From Luteibacter sp. Sphag1AF (lineage in GTDB: Bacteria > Pseudomonadota > Gammaproteobacteria > Xanthomonadales > Rhodanobacteraceae), in contig NZ_JACHYH010000001.1 of the NCBI RefSeq assembly GCF_014192715.1, positions 1,364,001 through 1,428,000 on the forward strand: a stretch of DNA of 64,000 bases, written 5' to 3'. Below, in pieces: positions 36,081 through 44,348 of this stretch (positions are counted from its first letter, which is position 1; each line of letters begins with the position of its first letter). A program made the position numbers and the translations under genes. Under the pieces are notes generated by a model. That model searched no databases. It was not told the DNA's origin and saw only the letters and a list, made by a program, of their open reading frames with translations.

Positions 36081-37125
36081 GGATGGCGTTCTCCGGAAGG
36101 TAAAGCGTGACGACGAAGCGGCCGCCGATGTCTTTCACGTCCACCAGCGACTGCGTTCCAAAGTGGTACGCCACCCGTTCGCGCACGCTATGCAGACCGT
36201 GGCCGGTGCCACCCGTGGCCGGCGCATCGGGCAGCGGATTGTCCACCACCAGCTCTATGCCGCCGGGCACACGCCGACCGCTGAGGCGAACTGTACCGCC
36301 CTCACGCAGCGGCTGGATGCCGTAGCGGATCGCGTTTTCCACCAGCGGCTGCAACAGCATGCGCGGCAGCGGGAAATCCGTCGGCACATCCAGATCGCGC
36401 TCGATCCGTAGCCGCTGGCCGAGGCGCAGCAGCTCGATGTCCAGGTAGCGCTCCACCAGCAGCAATTCTTCGCCGAGCGTACCGGTCGTGGAGGTGTCGC
36501 TGCCCAGTGCCGCGCGAAACAGCTCGGCCAGATTCAGCACCGTGCGCTCGGCAGCATCCGGGTCCACGCGCACCAGCGCCGCCACGGTGTTCATGCTGTT
36601 GAAGAGGAAATGGGGGCGAATCCGCGCCTGCAACGCTGCAACCTGTGCGTGCGCGGCGGCTGCCTGCCGGGTCTGCCACTGCGCCACCACGTAGAAATAG
36701 CGCAGCAGGCCAGCGCCCAGAAGGCCGGTCGCCAGCGTGCTGTCGCGAACGAACGCGTCAAGTGACGCGGGTGTCAGGCCCGTGCTCATCGCATGGTCCA
36801 GCCAGCCAATGACCGTGCTTGAGACCGCCACGGTCGTGACCAGCACCAGCCACACGGCGGCGTAGGGCCAGAGCCCTGCCAGTCGCTGCATGGCAGGGCG
36901 CAGTTTGCACAGCGCCACGGTCAGCAGCATCGCCACAAACACCACGAAGAGCATGGCGACGCAATACCCGCGCAGGCTGCTCTGGTTTCCCGGCGCCAGC
37001 CACATCAGCGACACCGTCAGCGCGCCCACCACCAGCAGCGCAAAAAGTACCGGGAGACTGCAGAAGTCGGGCAGATCGGCCGAGTGGGCGCGTGTGCGGG
37101 TTGGCGTCGGTCGGCGGGTCGGCAT
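36061..37125 (-). CDS. algZ: LytS-type sensor histidine kinase (AlgZ/FimS-like)
   Basis: A protein of about 354 residues with four to six membrane segments (LPVLFALLVVGALTVSLMWL onward). The His_kinase domain carries the phosphoacceptor region ARIRPHFLFNSMNTVAALVRVDP and an HATPase domain with LLQPLVENAIRYGIQPL and TGGTGHGLHSVRERVAYHFG. The start at 37125 (MPTRRPTPTR) or a GTG at 37149 cannot be decided; neither has a strong ribosome binding site. It pairs with the downstream response regulator. No periplasmic sensor domain is visible, so the signal is probably sensed in the membrane. Confidence 0.88.
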   Translation of the reverse strand: MPTRRPTPTRTRAHSADLPDFCSLPVLFALLVVGALTVSLMWLAPGNQSSLRGYCVAMLFVVFVAMLLTVALCKLRPAMQRLAGLWPYAAVWLVLVTTVAVSSTVIGWLDHAMSTGLTPASLDAFVRDSTLATGLLGAGLLRYFYVVAQWQTRQAAAAHAQVAALQARIRPHFLFNSMNTVAALVRVDPDAAERTVLNLAELFRAALGSDTSTTGTLGEELLLVERYLDIELLRLGQRLRIERDLDVPTDFPLPRMLLQPLVENAIRYGIQPLREGGTVRLSGRRVPGGIELVVDNPLPDAPATGGTGHGLHSVRERVAYHFGTQSLVDVKDIGGRFVVTLYLPENAIHARADR

Positions 37126-37170
37126 GCGGCGGAGTATGCACGATGGCACGTGGGGCCATCGTGCGTTGGA

Positions 37171-37848
37171 TCACCCGTTGGCGGATGCCGCGAAGCGCTG
37201 TCCGAGCCACGTGCGCAGGTCGGCAATTTCCTGTGCGCAGACCTGATGCGCCATCGGGTAGGTGTGCCAGTCCACCGTGTAGCCCAGCGTTTGCAGGAGG
37301 TCGCGCGAAGCCGTGCCCCGTGCCAGCTGCACGATCGGGTCAGCGGTGCCATGGCCCCAGAAAATGGCGATGTTCTGATTGCTGGCGCTGCGCTCGGCCG
37401 TCACCACATCGCGGATGGGCACATAGGTGGACAGCGCGACGATGCCGGCCAGCGGGGTGGCGTGGCAGAGGCCGGCGGCCAGGGCGATGGCGCCCCCCTG
37501 GGAGAAGCCTGCCAGCACGATGCGCGATTCGGGGACACCCCGCTCCACTTCGCGGGCGATCAGCGCCTGCACCTGGGCGATGGACTCGCGGATGCCGTCG
37601 GCATCCTGCTGGTCTTCCAGGCCGAAACCCATGATGTCGTACCACGCCCGCATCGGCATGTTGTTGTTGATCGTGACCGGTCGCACGGGCGCATGCGGAA
37701 ACACAAAGCGGATGGCGGGCCATTGCGGGTCCACCAACTCCGGCACGATGGGTGCGAAGTCGTTGCCGTCCGCGCCGAGGCCATGCAGCCAGATGATCGA
37801 ATGGGTCGGTTGCGCGCGGGTTTCGGTTTCGACGACAGGCAGGGTCAT
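37171..37848 (-). CDS. Carboxylesterase / phospholipase, alpha/beta hydrolase
   Basis: A 225-residue member of the phospholipase/carboxylesterase family (EstB-like). It shows the oxyanion strand IIWLHGLGADGNDF, nucleophile Ser116 in LAGFSQGGAIAL, the catalytic Asp in WGHGTADPIV and the His in YPMAHQVC. It probably hydrolyses short-chain esters or lysophospholipids, in the cytosol as no signal is present. It lies between the AlgZ gene and the S9 peptidase gene, all on the minus strand. Confidence 0.9.
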   Translation of the reverse strand: MTLPVVETETRAQPTHSIIWLHGLGADGNDFAPIVPELVDPQWPAIRFVFPHAPVRPVTINNNMPMRAWYDIMGFGLEDQQDADGIRESIAQVQALIAREVERGVPESRIVLAGFSQGGAIALAAGLCHATPLAGIVALSTYVPIRDVVTAERSASNQNIAIFWGHGTADPIVQLARGTASRDLLQTLGYTVDWHTYPMAHQVCAQEIADLRTWLGQRFAASANG

Positions 37849-37924
37849 GGGGTGAGCTTGAGTCAGAGGAACGAACGGGGATGGTAGCCCGTCCGTTCGC
37901 TCATTGGCTCAAGCGCCATGACGT

Positions 37925-37954
37925 CCCCGTGGGGGCGACCTCGCTCCCACGGGG
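37925..37954. repeat. GTGGGAGCGA-type hairpin
   Basis: Two 14-nt arms, CCCCGTGGGGGCGA (37925-37938) and TCGCTCCCACGGGG (37941-37954), pair at 13 of 14 positions with a 2-nt loop. It sits between the S9 peptidase stop and the esterase start. The arm contains GTGGGAGCGA, shared with the REP-like repeat at 10811. It lacks a U-run, so it is more likely an interspersed repeat than a terminator. Confidence 0.5.
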
Positions 37955-37959
37955 GTTTG

Positions 37960-40053
37960 TCACAGACCCAGTTCGTTGGCGAAGAACGTCATGGACAGCG
38001 CGGCATTGCCCACCCGCTGACTGAACGGCGCGCCGATTCCGTGGCCGGCATTCATGCGTGTCAGCAGCAGCACCGGCTTGCCGGACGTGGTGGCGTCCTG
38101 CAGCGCGGCGGCGAACTTGCGCGACTGCCACGGTGCCACGCGCGGATCATTCGCGCCGGTCGTGAGCAGCACGGCCGGATACGCGGTGCCGGGCTTCACG
38201 TTGTGCAGGGGCGAATACTTCAGCGTGGCGCGGGCCTGTGCCGGATCGGTCACCGTGCCGTACTCGCTCACGTTGTACGGACCATTGGCGAACGCGGTTT
38301 CATGGCGTGGCACGTCGTAAATGCCGACGCTGCCCACCACGGCGCGGTACTGCTCGGGATGCTGCACCAGCGAGGCACCCATCAGCAGGCCGCCGTTGCT
38401 GCCACCCAGAATGCCCAGGTGGCTGGTGTCGGTCCACTTGCTGGCAACCAGCGCCTGAGCGGCTGCGTAGAAGTCGTCGAAGACGTTCTGCTTCTGCAGC
38501 TTCTGGCCCTGTTCGTGCCAGGCTTCGCCGAACTCGTTGCCGCCGCGGATGTTGGCGTAGGCCAGCACGCCGCCACGTTCCAGCCACGCCAGGTTCGCAC
38601 CCACGAAGCCCGGGGTGACCGGCAGGCCGAAGCCACCGTAGCTGTACAGAATGGTCGGGCGCTTGCCGTTGGCTTCCACGCCATCCATGGACAGCACGGT
38701 GACCGGAATCTTGCTGCCATCCTTGGACACGCCCTCGATGCGGTGCACGCGGACCTTTGAATAATCAGCCGCAGGCTTCACTTCAAACACGGTGCGCAGT
38801 TCACCGCTCTTGCCGTCGTATTCCACCCAGCGGGTCGGAGTGGTCCAGCCGGCATAGGTGATCAGCGCCTTGTCCTGGCCTGATTCCGACGCGACGCTGT
38901 TGATCGCCACGCCCGTGGCCGGGAACGGCAGGCGACGCACCAGCTTGCCGTTGCCGTCGTACTGCTCCGCCGACCAGTCGGGGCCGGCGCTGCGGGTCAC
39001 GATGAAGCCATCACCCATCGGCGATACGTGCTGGATGGCCGTGTCGCCCTGGGGTAGCACGTCGGTGCGCTTGCCCGTGGCATCCACGGCGATCAGCTTG
39101 CCGCGCGGCGCGTCGGCAAACGACACGACGATCAGGCGGCCGTTGATCCAACTGGCCGAACGCACGTCGGCATCACGGCCCAGCACGCGCTGGAATTTGC
39201 CGTCGCGGCGGAAATACACCTCGGCCGGGCCACCGTCGCCTTCGTTGGCGAGCACGGCAACGTCCTTGCCTGCGGGGCCTTCCAGCAGGATGTATTCGGC
39301 CACCTTCGAGTAGCCCTTGCCGAACACCGTGGTGTCGGTCACCGGGGCATCGCCCAGACGGTGGTGCGCCAGCGTGGCGTCAAACTGCTTCACCTCGGCA
39401 CCTGCCGCCGGCGTGTCAAAACGCACGTACGTGAAGCCCTTCTCGTCAGCGTCCCACGCCAGCCCCTGCGGCGTGGTGCCGCCGCCGGCATACGGGAGCG
39501 AATCGGGGAGTGCCTTGCCGGTGTTCGTGTCCAGCACGTGGATGGTGGTCAGTTCGCTGCCACCTTCGGCGGTGCCGTAGGCCAGGTAACGGCCGCTCGG
39601 CGAGGGCCAGTACTCGGTGATGGCCGTGCCGCCACCGTTGGCATTCAGATCCACCAGCGTGCGCGGCTGGCCGTCGGGCCACTTCTGCGCCACCAGCACG
39701 GGCTGCGGCTGGGGCGGCGTGTTCTGCATGTAGAACAGCGTGCCGCCTGCCAGCGTCGGGGACGAGCGCGTGGTGGAGGTGATGGCCAGTTCGCGGATGC
39801 GTGCTGCCAGTTCCTTGCCATGCGGCATCGCGCCGATGGTGGCCTCGGTGTACGCGTTCTGCGCCTCGATCCAGGTTTTCACTTCCGGGGAGTTCGCATC
39901 TTCCAGCCAGCGATACGGATCGTTGACCGGCACGCCCGCCAGGGTTTCAGACACCACGTGCTTCGGGGTGGCCGGGGCGGCGGGAGTGGCGCCATGCGCC
40001 GTGCCAGTCAGCGCGAGCGCGGCGGCAAAGATGTAGGGAATGGTGGACCGCAT
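37960..40053 (-). CDS. Secreted prolyl oligopeptidase family (S9) peptidase
   Basis: A 697-residue S9A prolyl-oligopeptidase with signal peptide MRSTIPYIFAAALALTGTAHG. The propeller part has YRWLEDANSPEVKTWIEAQN; the catalytic domain has YSYGGFG, nucleophile Ser552 in ILGGSNGGLLMG, an Asp in GANDPRV and a His in MNAGHGIG. It is probably a periplasmic post-proline endopeptidase. The start at 40053 puts the signal peptide at the N-terminus; an extension to 40137 is rejected. It is divergent from the second S9 peptidase. Confidence 0.9.
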   Translation of the reverse strand: MRSTIPYIFAAALALTGTAHGATPAAPATPKHVVSETLAGVPVNDPYRWLEDANSPEVKTWIEAQNAYTEATIGAMPHGKELAARIRELAITSTTRSSPTLAGGTLFYMQNTPPQPQPVLVAQKWPDGQPRTLVDLNANGGGTAITEYWPSPSGRYLAYGTAEGGSELTTIHVLDTNTGKALPDSLPYAGGGTTPQGLAWDADEKGFTYVRFDTPAAGAEVKQFDATLAHHRLGDAPVTDTTVFGKGYSKVAEYILLEGPAGKDVAVLANEGDGGPAEVYFRRDGKFQRVLGRDADVRSASWINGRLIVVSFADAPRGKLIAVDATGKRTDVLPQGDTAIQHVSPMGDGFIVTRSAGPDWSAEQYDGNGKLVRRLPFPATGVAINSVASESGQDKALITYAGWTTPTRWVEYDGKSGELRTVFEVKPAADYSKVRVHRIEGVSKDGSKIPVTVLSMDGVEANGKRPTILYSYGGFGLPVTPGFVGANLAWLERGGVLAYANIRGGNEFGEAWHEQGQKLQKQNVFDDFYAAAQALVASKWTDTSHLGILGGSNGGLLMGASLVQHPEQYRAVVGSVGIYDVPRHETAFANGPYNVSEYGTVTDPAQARATLKYSPLHNVKPGTAYPAVLLTTGANDPRVAPWQSRKFAAALQDATTSGKPVLLLTRMNAGHGIGAPFSQRVGNAALSMTFFANELGL

Positions 40054-40184
40054 GTTCGTCACTTCCACAGGGGTGAAACCCCGAGGGTAACTCCGCGCGG
40101 CCGTCGCGTCAGCGGGACCCCTGGCGGTTGCGGCCACGGGCCGCTCCGCTATGCTTCAAAGTATTTGCCCAAGGGAAAACCCTC

Positions 40185-42581
40185 ATGCGTCCTCTTGTCG
40201 TTGCCCTGTTCGCCGCTCTCGGCGCGGGCTCTGCCGTTGCCGCCCCCGTGGACCGGCTCGACATGGAAACCATCATGGCCAATCCGGACTGGATCGGGCC
40301 GGCGGTGGAATCGCCCTACTGGAGCGTGGACGGTCGCAGCATCTACTTCTCGCAGAAGCGCGACGGTAGTTCCGTGCGTGATCTGTGGCGCGTGGCGGCG
40401 GCGGGTGGCAAACCCGAGCGCCTGGACCCGGCCGCCGTGGCGGGTGCCGATGGCCCGGCCGTGTTCGACGCAGATCGCCATCGCGCCGCTTTCATCCGCC
40501 ACGGTGACGTGTTCCTGCGCGATGGCGGCCGCACGATTCAGGTCACCCGAACCAGCGAAGACGAGGCCTCGCCGCGCTTCTCGGCGGACGGCCATGCCTT
40601 GCAGTACCGCGTGGGCAACGACTGGTTCACCTATGACATCGCCGCCGCCGTTGCCGCGCCCGCGGCTGTGCTGAAGGTCGGCGACGATCCGGACGAGGCC
40701 AGCACCAGCACGCTGGAAGACGGGCAGCAGGCACTCTTCAGCACCCTGCGCAAGATCAAGGCGGACAAGAACGCAAAGCGGGATGCCGAGCGCGACCTCG
40801 CCGCCTCGGACCCCAGCCGCGCACCGCGGCCGGTGTATCTGGGCAAGGACATCAGGATCGTCGATACCGAACTGTCCCCGGACGGTCGCTGGATGGTCGT
40901 GGTTACCGAGCCGAAGGACCGGGATGGTGGCAAGACGCCCCAACTGACCCACTACGTGACCGATTCCGGTTACGCCGAATCGGAGGACGTGCGCACCTAC
41001 GTGGGGCGCAAGGACCCCGCGCCGCAGTCACTGCTGCTGGTGGACGTGCGCGCACGCCAGCACTTCGCGCTGAAGACCGATGCGTTGCCCGGTATCAGCC
41101 AGGACCCGCTTGCCGCGCTTCGCACGGAGAGCGCCACGGCGCTGCGCAAGGCTGGCAAGAACGACGAAGCCGATGCGCTGAAGGCACCGGCCGTACGCCC
41201 GGTGACCATCAATGCCGAATACAGCCCGGGCATCGTCTGGAGCGACGACGGCCACCATGTCGCCGTGCAACTGCGCGCGGTCGACAACAAGGACCGCTGG
41301 ATCGCCTCCATTGATCTTGGCAAGCACGCCCTGGTCAACGAGCACCGCCTCACCGATGCCGCCTGGATCAACTGGAACTTCAACGATTTCGGCTGGCTGA
41401 AGGACAACACCACGCTCTGGTACCTCAGCGAGGAATCGGGCTATTCGCAGCTGTACACGCGTCGTGCGGGCGCCTCGTCTGTCGCGTTGACCCGCGGCCA
41501 GTTCGAAGTCAGTCATCCGGTGCTTTCCGGCGACGGCCGCTGGTTCTACCTGCGCAGCAATCAGACCGCGCCCTACAGCTACGACGTGTATCGCGTGGCG
41601 GTGACCGGTGGCGCGGCCGAGCGTGTCACTCACTACGAAGGTATGGACGACTTCGCCCTGTCGCCCGATGGCACCCAGCTGGCCGTGTTGCATTCGTCGG
41701 CCTACGTGCCCTCGCAACTGGCTGTGCAGGGCAGCGACGGTGCATCGCCGCGTGATCTCACCGATACCCGCAAGCCGGACTTCGCTGCCCGTTCGTGGAC
41801 CGCGCCGAAGATCGTGGGCGTGCCCTCGACGCATGGCGCCGGTACGGTATGGTCGAAGTTCTATGCATCCGCCGAAGCGGCGCCTGCGGCCGGCCGTCCC
41901 GCTGTGATCTTCGTGCACGGTGCGGGCTATCTGCAGAACGTGCATCTGTCCTATCCCGCGTACTTCCGCGAGCAGATGTTCCACAACCTGCTGGTGCAGC
42001 GCGGCTATGTGGTGCTGGACATGGACTACCGCGCGTCGGAAGGCTACGGCCGCGCGTGGCGCACCGCGATCTATCGCGACATGGGACATCCGGAACTGGA
42101 CGACCTGCTCGATGGCAAGGCGTGGCTGGTGAAGAACCAGGGCGTGGACCCGAAGCGCGTGGGCATCTATGGCGGCAGCTACGGCGGCTTCATGACGCTG
42201 ATGTCGCTGCTGCGCGCGCCGGGTGAATTCGCCGCGGGCGCCGCACTGCGCCCGGTAACGGACTGGACCACGTACAACCACGAGTACACGTCCAACATCC
42301 TCAACGATCCCCAGATCGACCCGGCCGCCTACCGCACCAGTTCGCCTATCGAATACGCCGACAAGCTCGCCGATCCGCTGCTGATCATGCACGGCATCAT
42401 CGACGACAACGTGCTGGCCAGCGACTCCATCCGCCTGTACCAGCGCTTCATCGAACTGCACAAGAAGAACTTCTGGATGTCGCTGTACCCGATGGAGCGC
42501 CACGGCTTCGTTCACCCAGACTCCTGGTACGACGAATACCGCCGCATCGACGAACTGTTCCAGCAGAAGCTGGGCCAGTAA
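40185..42581 (+). CDS. Secreted S9 peptidase, dipeptidyl-peptidase IV-like
   Basis: A 798-residue S9 serine peptidase with signal peptide MRPLVVALFAALGAGSAVAAP. A seven-bladed WD-like propeller (for example YWSVDGRSIYFSQKRDG, ARFSADGHALQYRVG) precedes an alpha/beta hydrolase domain with Ser665 in IYGGSYGGFMTLMS, Asp in IMHGIIDDNVLASDS and His in PMERHGFVHPDSW. Its size is near that of DPP IV-type peptidases. It is divergent from the prolyl oligopeptidase gene by 131 nt, suggesting shared regulation. The start at 40185 is set by the signal peptide. Confidence 0.9.
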   Translation: MRPLVVALFAALGAGSAVAAPVDRLDMETIMANPDWIGPAVESPYWSVDGRSIYFSQKRDGSSVRDLWRVAAAGGKPERLDPAAVAGADGPAVFDADRHRAAFIRHGDVFLRDGGRTIQVTRTSEDEASPRFSADGHALQYRVGNDWFTYDIAAAVAAPAAVLKVGDDPDEASTSTLEDGQQALFSTLRKIKADKNAKRDAERDLAASDPSRAPRPVYLGKDIRIVDTELSPDGRWMVVVTEPKDRDGGKTPQLTHYVTDSGYAESEDVRTYVGRKDPAPQSLLLVDVRARQHFALKTDALPGISQDPLAALRTESATALRKAGKNDEADALKAPAVRPVTINAEYSPGIVWSDDGHHVAVQLRAVDNKDRWIASIDLGKHALVNEHRLTDAAWINWNFNDFGWLKDNTTLWYLSEESGYSQLYTRRAGASSVALTRGQFEVSHPVLSGDGRWFYLRSNQTAPYSYDVYRVAVTGGAAERVTHYEGMDDFALSPDGTQLAVLHSSAYVPSQLAVQGSDGASPRDLTDTRKPDFAARSWTAPKIVGVPSTHGAGTVWSKFYASAEAAPAAGRPAVIFVHGAGYLQNVHLSYPAYFREQMFHNLLVQRGYVVLDMDYRASEGYGRAWRTAIYRDMGHPELDDLLDGKAWLVKNQGVDPKRVGIYGGSYGGFMTLMSLLRAPGEFAAGAALRPVTDWTTYNHEYTSNILNDPQIDPAAYRTSSPIEYADKLADPLLIMHGIIDDNVLASDSIRLYQRFIELHKKNFWMSLYPMERHGFVHPDSWYDEYRRIDELFQQKLGQ

Positions 42582-42587
42582 GTCGCG

Positions 42588-43376
42588 TCAGAGGGCTCCC
42601 ACGGTCTTCAGGTAGCGCCCTGGCGATTCACCGAAAGCCTTGCGGAACATTGCGACGAAGGCGCTGGGCGTGGCATAGCCCAGCGCATCGGCCACACTGG
42701 CCACGGCTTCACCCGTGGCCAGTCGTTCCAGCGCCCGGGTGAGTCGCGCCTGCTGGCGCCACTGCGCCATGCTGCATTGGGTTTCCTGGCGGAACAGTCG
42801 GCTCATCGTGCGCAACGACATCCCTGCCCACGTGGCCCACTCTTCCATGCCGCGGTTATCGTCCGGGCGTTCCAGCATGGCCATCGCCACACGGCGCAGG
42901 CGCCGGTCCACCGGCATCGGCAGATGCAGCGACTCCACGGGGGCGCGCCTGATTTCATCCAGCAGCACGGCCATGATGCGTTCCTGCTCGGCCGACAGCT
43001 CCTCGTCGAACGTCCAGCTGGTGGCCCGGGTCACCAGGGAACGCAGCAAGTCATTCACGCCCACCACGCATGCGTAGTTGGGCAGGCACTGCGCCGCATC
43101 CGGTGCAATGAACACGCCCCAGCCACTACTTGGACCCGCGATGCTTACCGTGTGCATTTCGCCGGGCGGCAGCCAGCCGGCGCGGTGCGGCGGAAGCAGC
43201 CATGAACCCTTGGCGGTCTGGGTGATAAAGAGCCCTTCCTCGACATAGAAAAACTGGCCGCGCACGTGCGAATGCCAGTCCGATTCCGCCAGTGGAATAG
43301 AGCGTTCGGCTTTGTAGGCCACCAGTGGTGGACCTTCCGCACTTTCCAGTGCGCGTAGCAGGGCTTCGTTGAGCAT
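42588..43376 (-). CDS. AraC family transcriptional regulator
   Basis: A 262-residue regulator. The N-terminal cupin sensor carries SDWHSHVRGQFFYVEEGLF and PPHRAGWLPPGEMHTV. The C-terminal double HTH has EEWATWAGMSLRTMSRLFRQETQCSMAQWR and GEAVASVADALGYATPSAFVAMFRKAFGESPGRYLK. The start at 43376 gives a normal domain layout; an in-frame ATG far upstream would add 44 residues without similarity. It is convergent with the S9 peptidase gene, 6 nt apart. Target is not visible. Confidence 0.9.
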   Translation of the reverse strand: MLNEALLRALESAEGPPLVAYKAERSIPLAESDWHSHVRGQFFYVEEGLFITQTAKGSWLLPPHRAGWLPPGEMHTVSIAGPSSGWGVFIAPDAAQCLPNYACVVGVNDLLRSLVTRATSWTFDEELSAEQERIMAVLLDEIRRAPVESLHLPMPVDRRLRRVAMAMLERPDDNRGMEEWATWAGMSLRTMSRLFRQETQCSMAQWRQQARLTRALERLATGEAVASVADALGYATPSAFVAMFRKAFGESPGRYLKTVGAL

Positions 43377-43519
43377 TGGCCGAATCTCGACATAAGTTGG
43401 CCAGATAACGATATCAGGCCCCGGCTGCGCATGGTTAACATGGCGACTCGCCGACTCCGGCAACCGAACCCACGCGCAAGCGCAGAGGCCGGCTTTCCCT
43501 ATCCCCACGGGAGATTCCG

Positions 43520-43771
43520 ATGCATCGACCTGCCCAATTACAGATCGTGGAGCGCACCGCTGACGCTTCCGACGCCCTCACTGTCTTCGTTGTCTGCGCT
43601 CAGGCGATGCTCGATCCGATGACGCCCGAGCCCCTCCGTCGCACCTACGAGAGCCGCCTGGTGGGCCAGCTGACCACGCTTAAAGCCTTGGGTGCATTCG
43701 ATTTGTTCTCCATCCGGGACCCCGCTCTGGCCGCCCTGGTAAACGACGAACTGGCGACCGTTTCTGGCTGA
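43520..43771 (+). CDS. Small hypothetical protein
   Basis: An 83-residue protein with no recognisable family. The body is helical (LVGQLTTLKALGAFDLFSIRDPALAALVNDELATV). The start has a good GGGAGA ribosome binding site 7 nt upstream. It lies in the divergent gap between the AraC and MarR genes, immediately before the MarR operator region. Confidence rests on the ribosome binding site and on protein-like composition only. Confidence 0.5.
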   Translation: MHRPAQLQIVERTADASDALTVFVVCAQAMLDPMTPEPLRRTYESRLVGQLTTLKALGAFDLFSIRDPALAALVNDELATVSG

Positions 43772-43782
43772 TAGCTGACTAG

Positions 43783-43854
43783 ATTTTGAGAAAGTACTCA
43801 AAATACATGTTATTGATCTATTTGCCTTGACAACTATATTTTGAGCAATAAAAT
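43783..43854 (+). promoter_or_regulatory. Promoter and MarR operators of the efflux operon
   Basis: A perfect palindrome ATTTTGAG-N6-CTCAAAAT spans 43783-43804, and a third ATTTTGAG half-site lies at 43838-43845. Between them is a sigma-70 promoter: TTGACA (43827-43832), 16-bp spacer, TAAAAT (43849-43854). The half-site sits inside the spacer, so the MarR repressor should block RNA polymerase directly. The MarR ATG (43863) is only 9 nt after the -10 box, suggesting a nearly leaderless mRNA. Confidence 0.65.
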
Positions 43855-43862
43855 GCACGGCC

Positions 43863-44321
43863 ATGAACACCCCCCTCTGCTTCCCGATCGACGACCAGGA
43901 GAGACTTGGCGCCCTCGTGGGCCAGGTTCGTACGGAGATCGTGCGCCGGCTTGAGACCGAGCTGGCCGCTCAGGGGGTGGGTCTGCGGTTCACGCAGTTC
44001 CTGGTGCTGAAGAAACTGGCCACCTGTGGGCCGAAGTCCGCTACCGAGCTTGCCCGCGCCATCGACCTCGATGGCGGCGCCATGACTCGCCAGCTGGACC
44101 AGCTGGAAACAAAGGGTTACCTCCGACGTACACCTCACGAACAGGATCGACGCGCCTTGCGCATCGAACTGACCGAGGCCGGCGAGGCGTTGTGGAAGCA
44201 CATGTACGACAGCAACGCCGCGACCCTGGAACGCGCACAGCGCGACCTGAACCAGGAAGAGCGCGACCGCTTGCACGATTACCTCGAACGCGTGCTCCGT
44301 GCGCTTCGCGAGAAAGACTGA
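43863..44321 (+). CDS. MarR family transcriptional repressor
   Basis: A 152-residue winged-helix regulator. It has LRFTQFLVLKKLATCGPKSATELARAIDLDGGAMTRQLDQLETKGYLRRTPHEQDRRALRIELTEAGE, with the recognition helix and the DxRx wing of MarR proteins. It should repress the downstream efflux operon and itself through the ATTTTGAG sites just upstream, and release on binding toxic compounds. It precedes the outer-membrane channel gene by 27 nt. Confidence 0.93.
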   Translation: MNTPLCFPIDDQERLGALVGQVRTEIVRRLETELAAQGVGLRFTQFLVLKKLATCGPKSATELARAIDLDGGAMTRQLDQLETKGYLRRTPHEQDRRALRIELTEAGEALWKHMYDSNAATLERAQRDLNQEERDRLHDYLERVLRALREKD

Positions 44322-44348
44322 ACTGAACTTCTGCCCAGGCAACTATTT

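Noticed and set aside
41028-42515. Long minus-strand open frame opposite the DPP IV-like peptidase
   Set aside because: Antisense shadow of a well-supported gene, without any recognisable motif or ribosome binding site.
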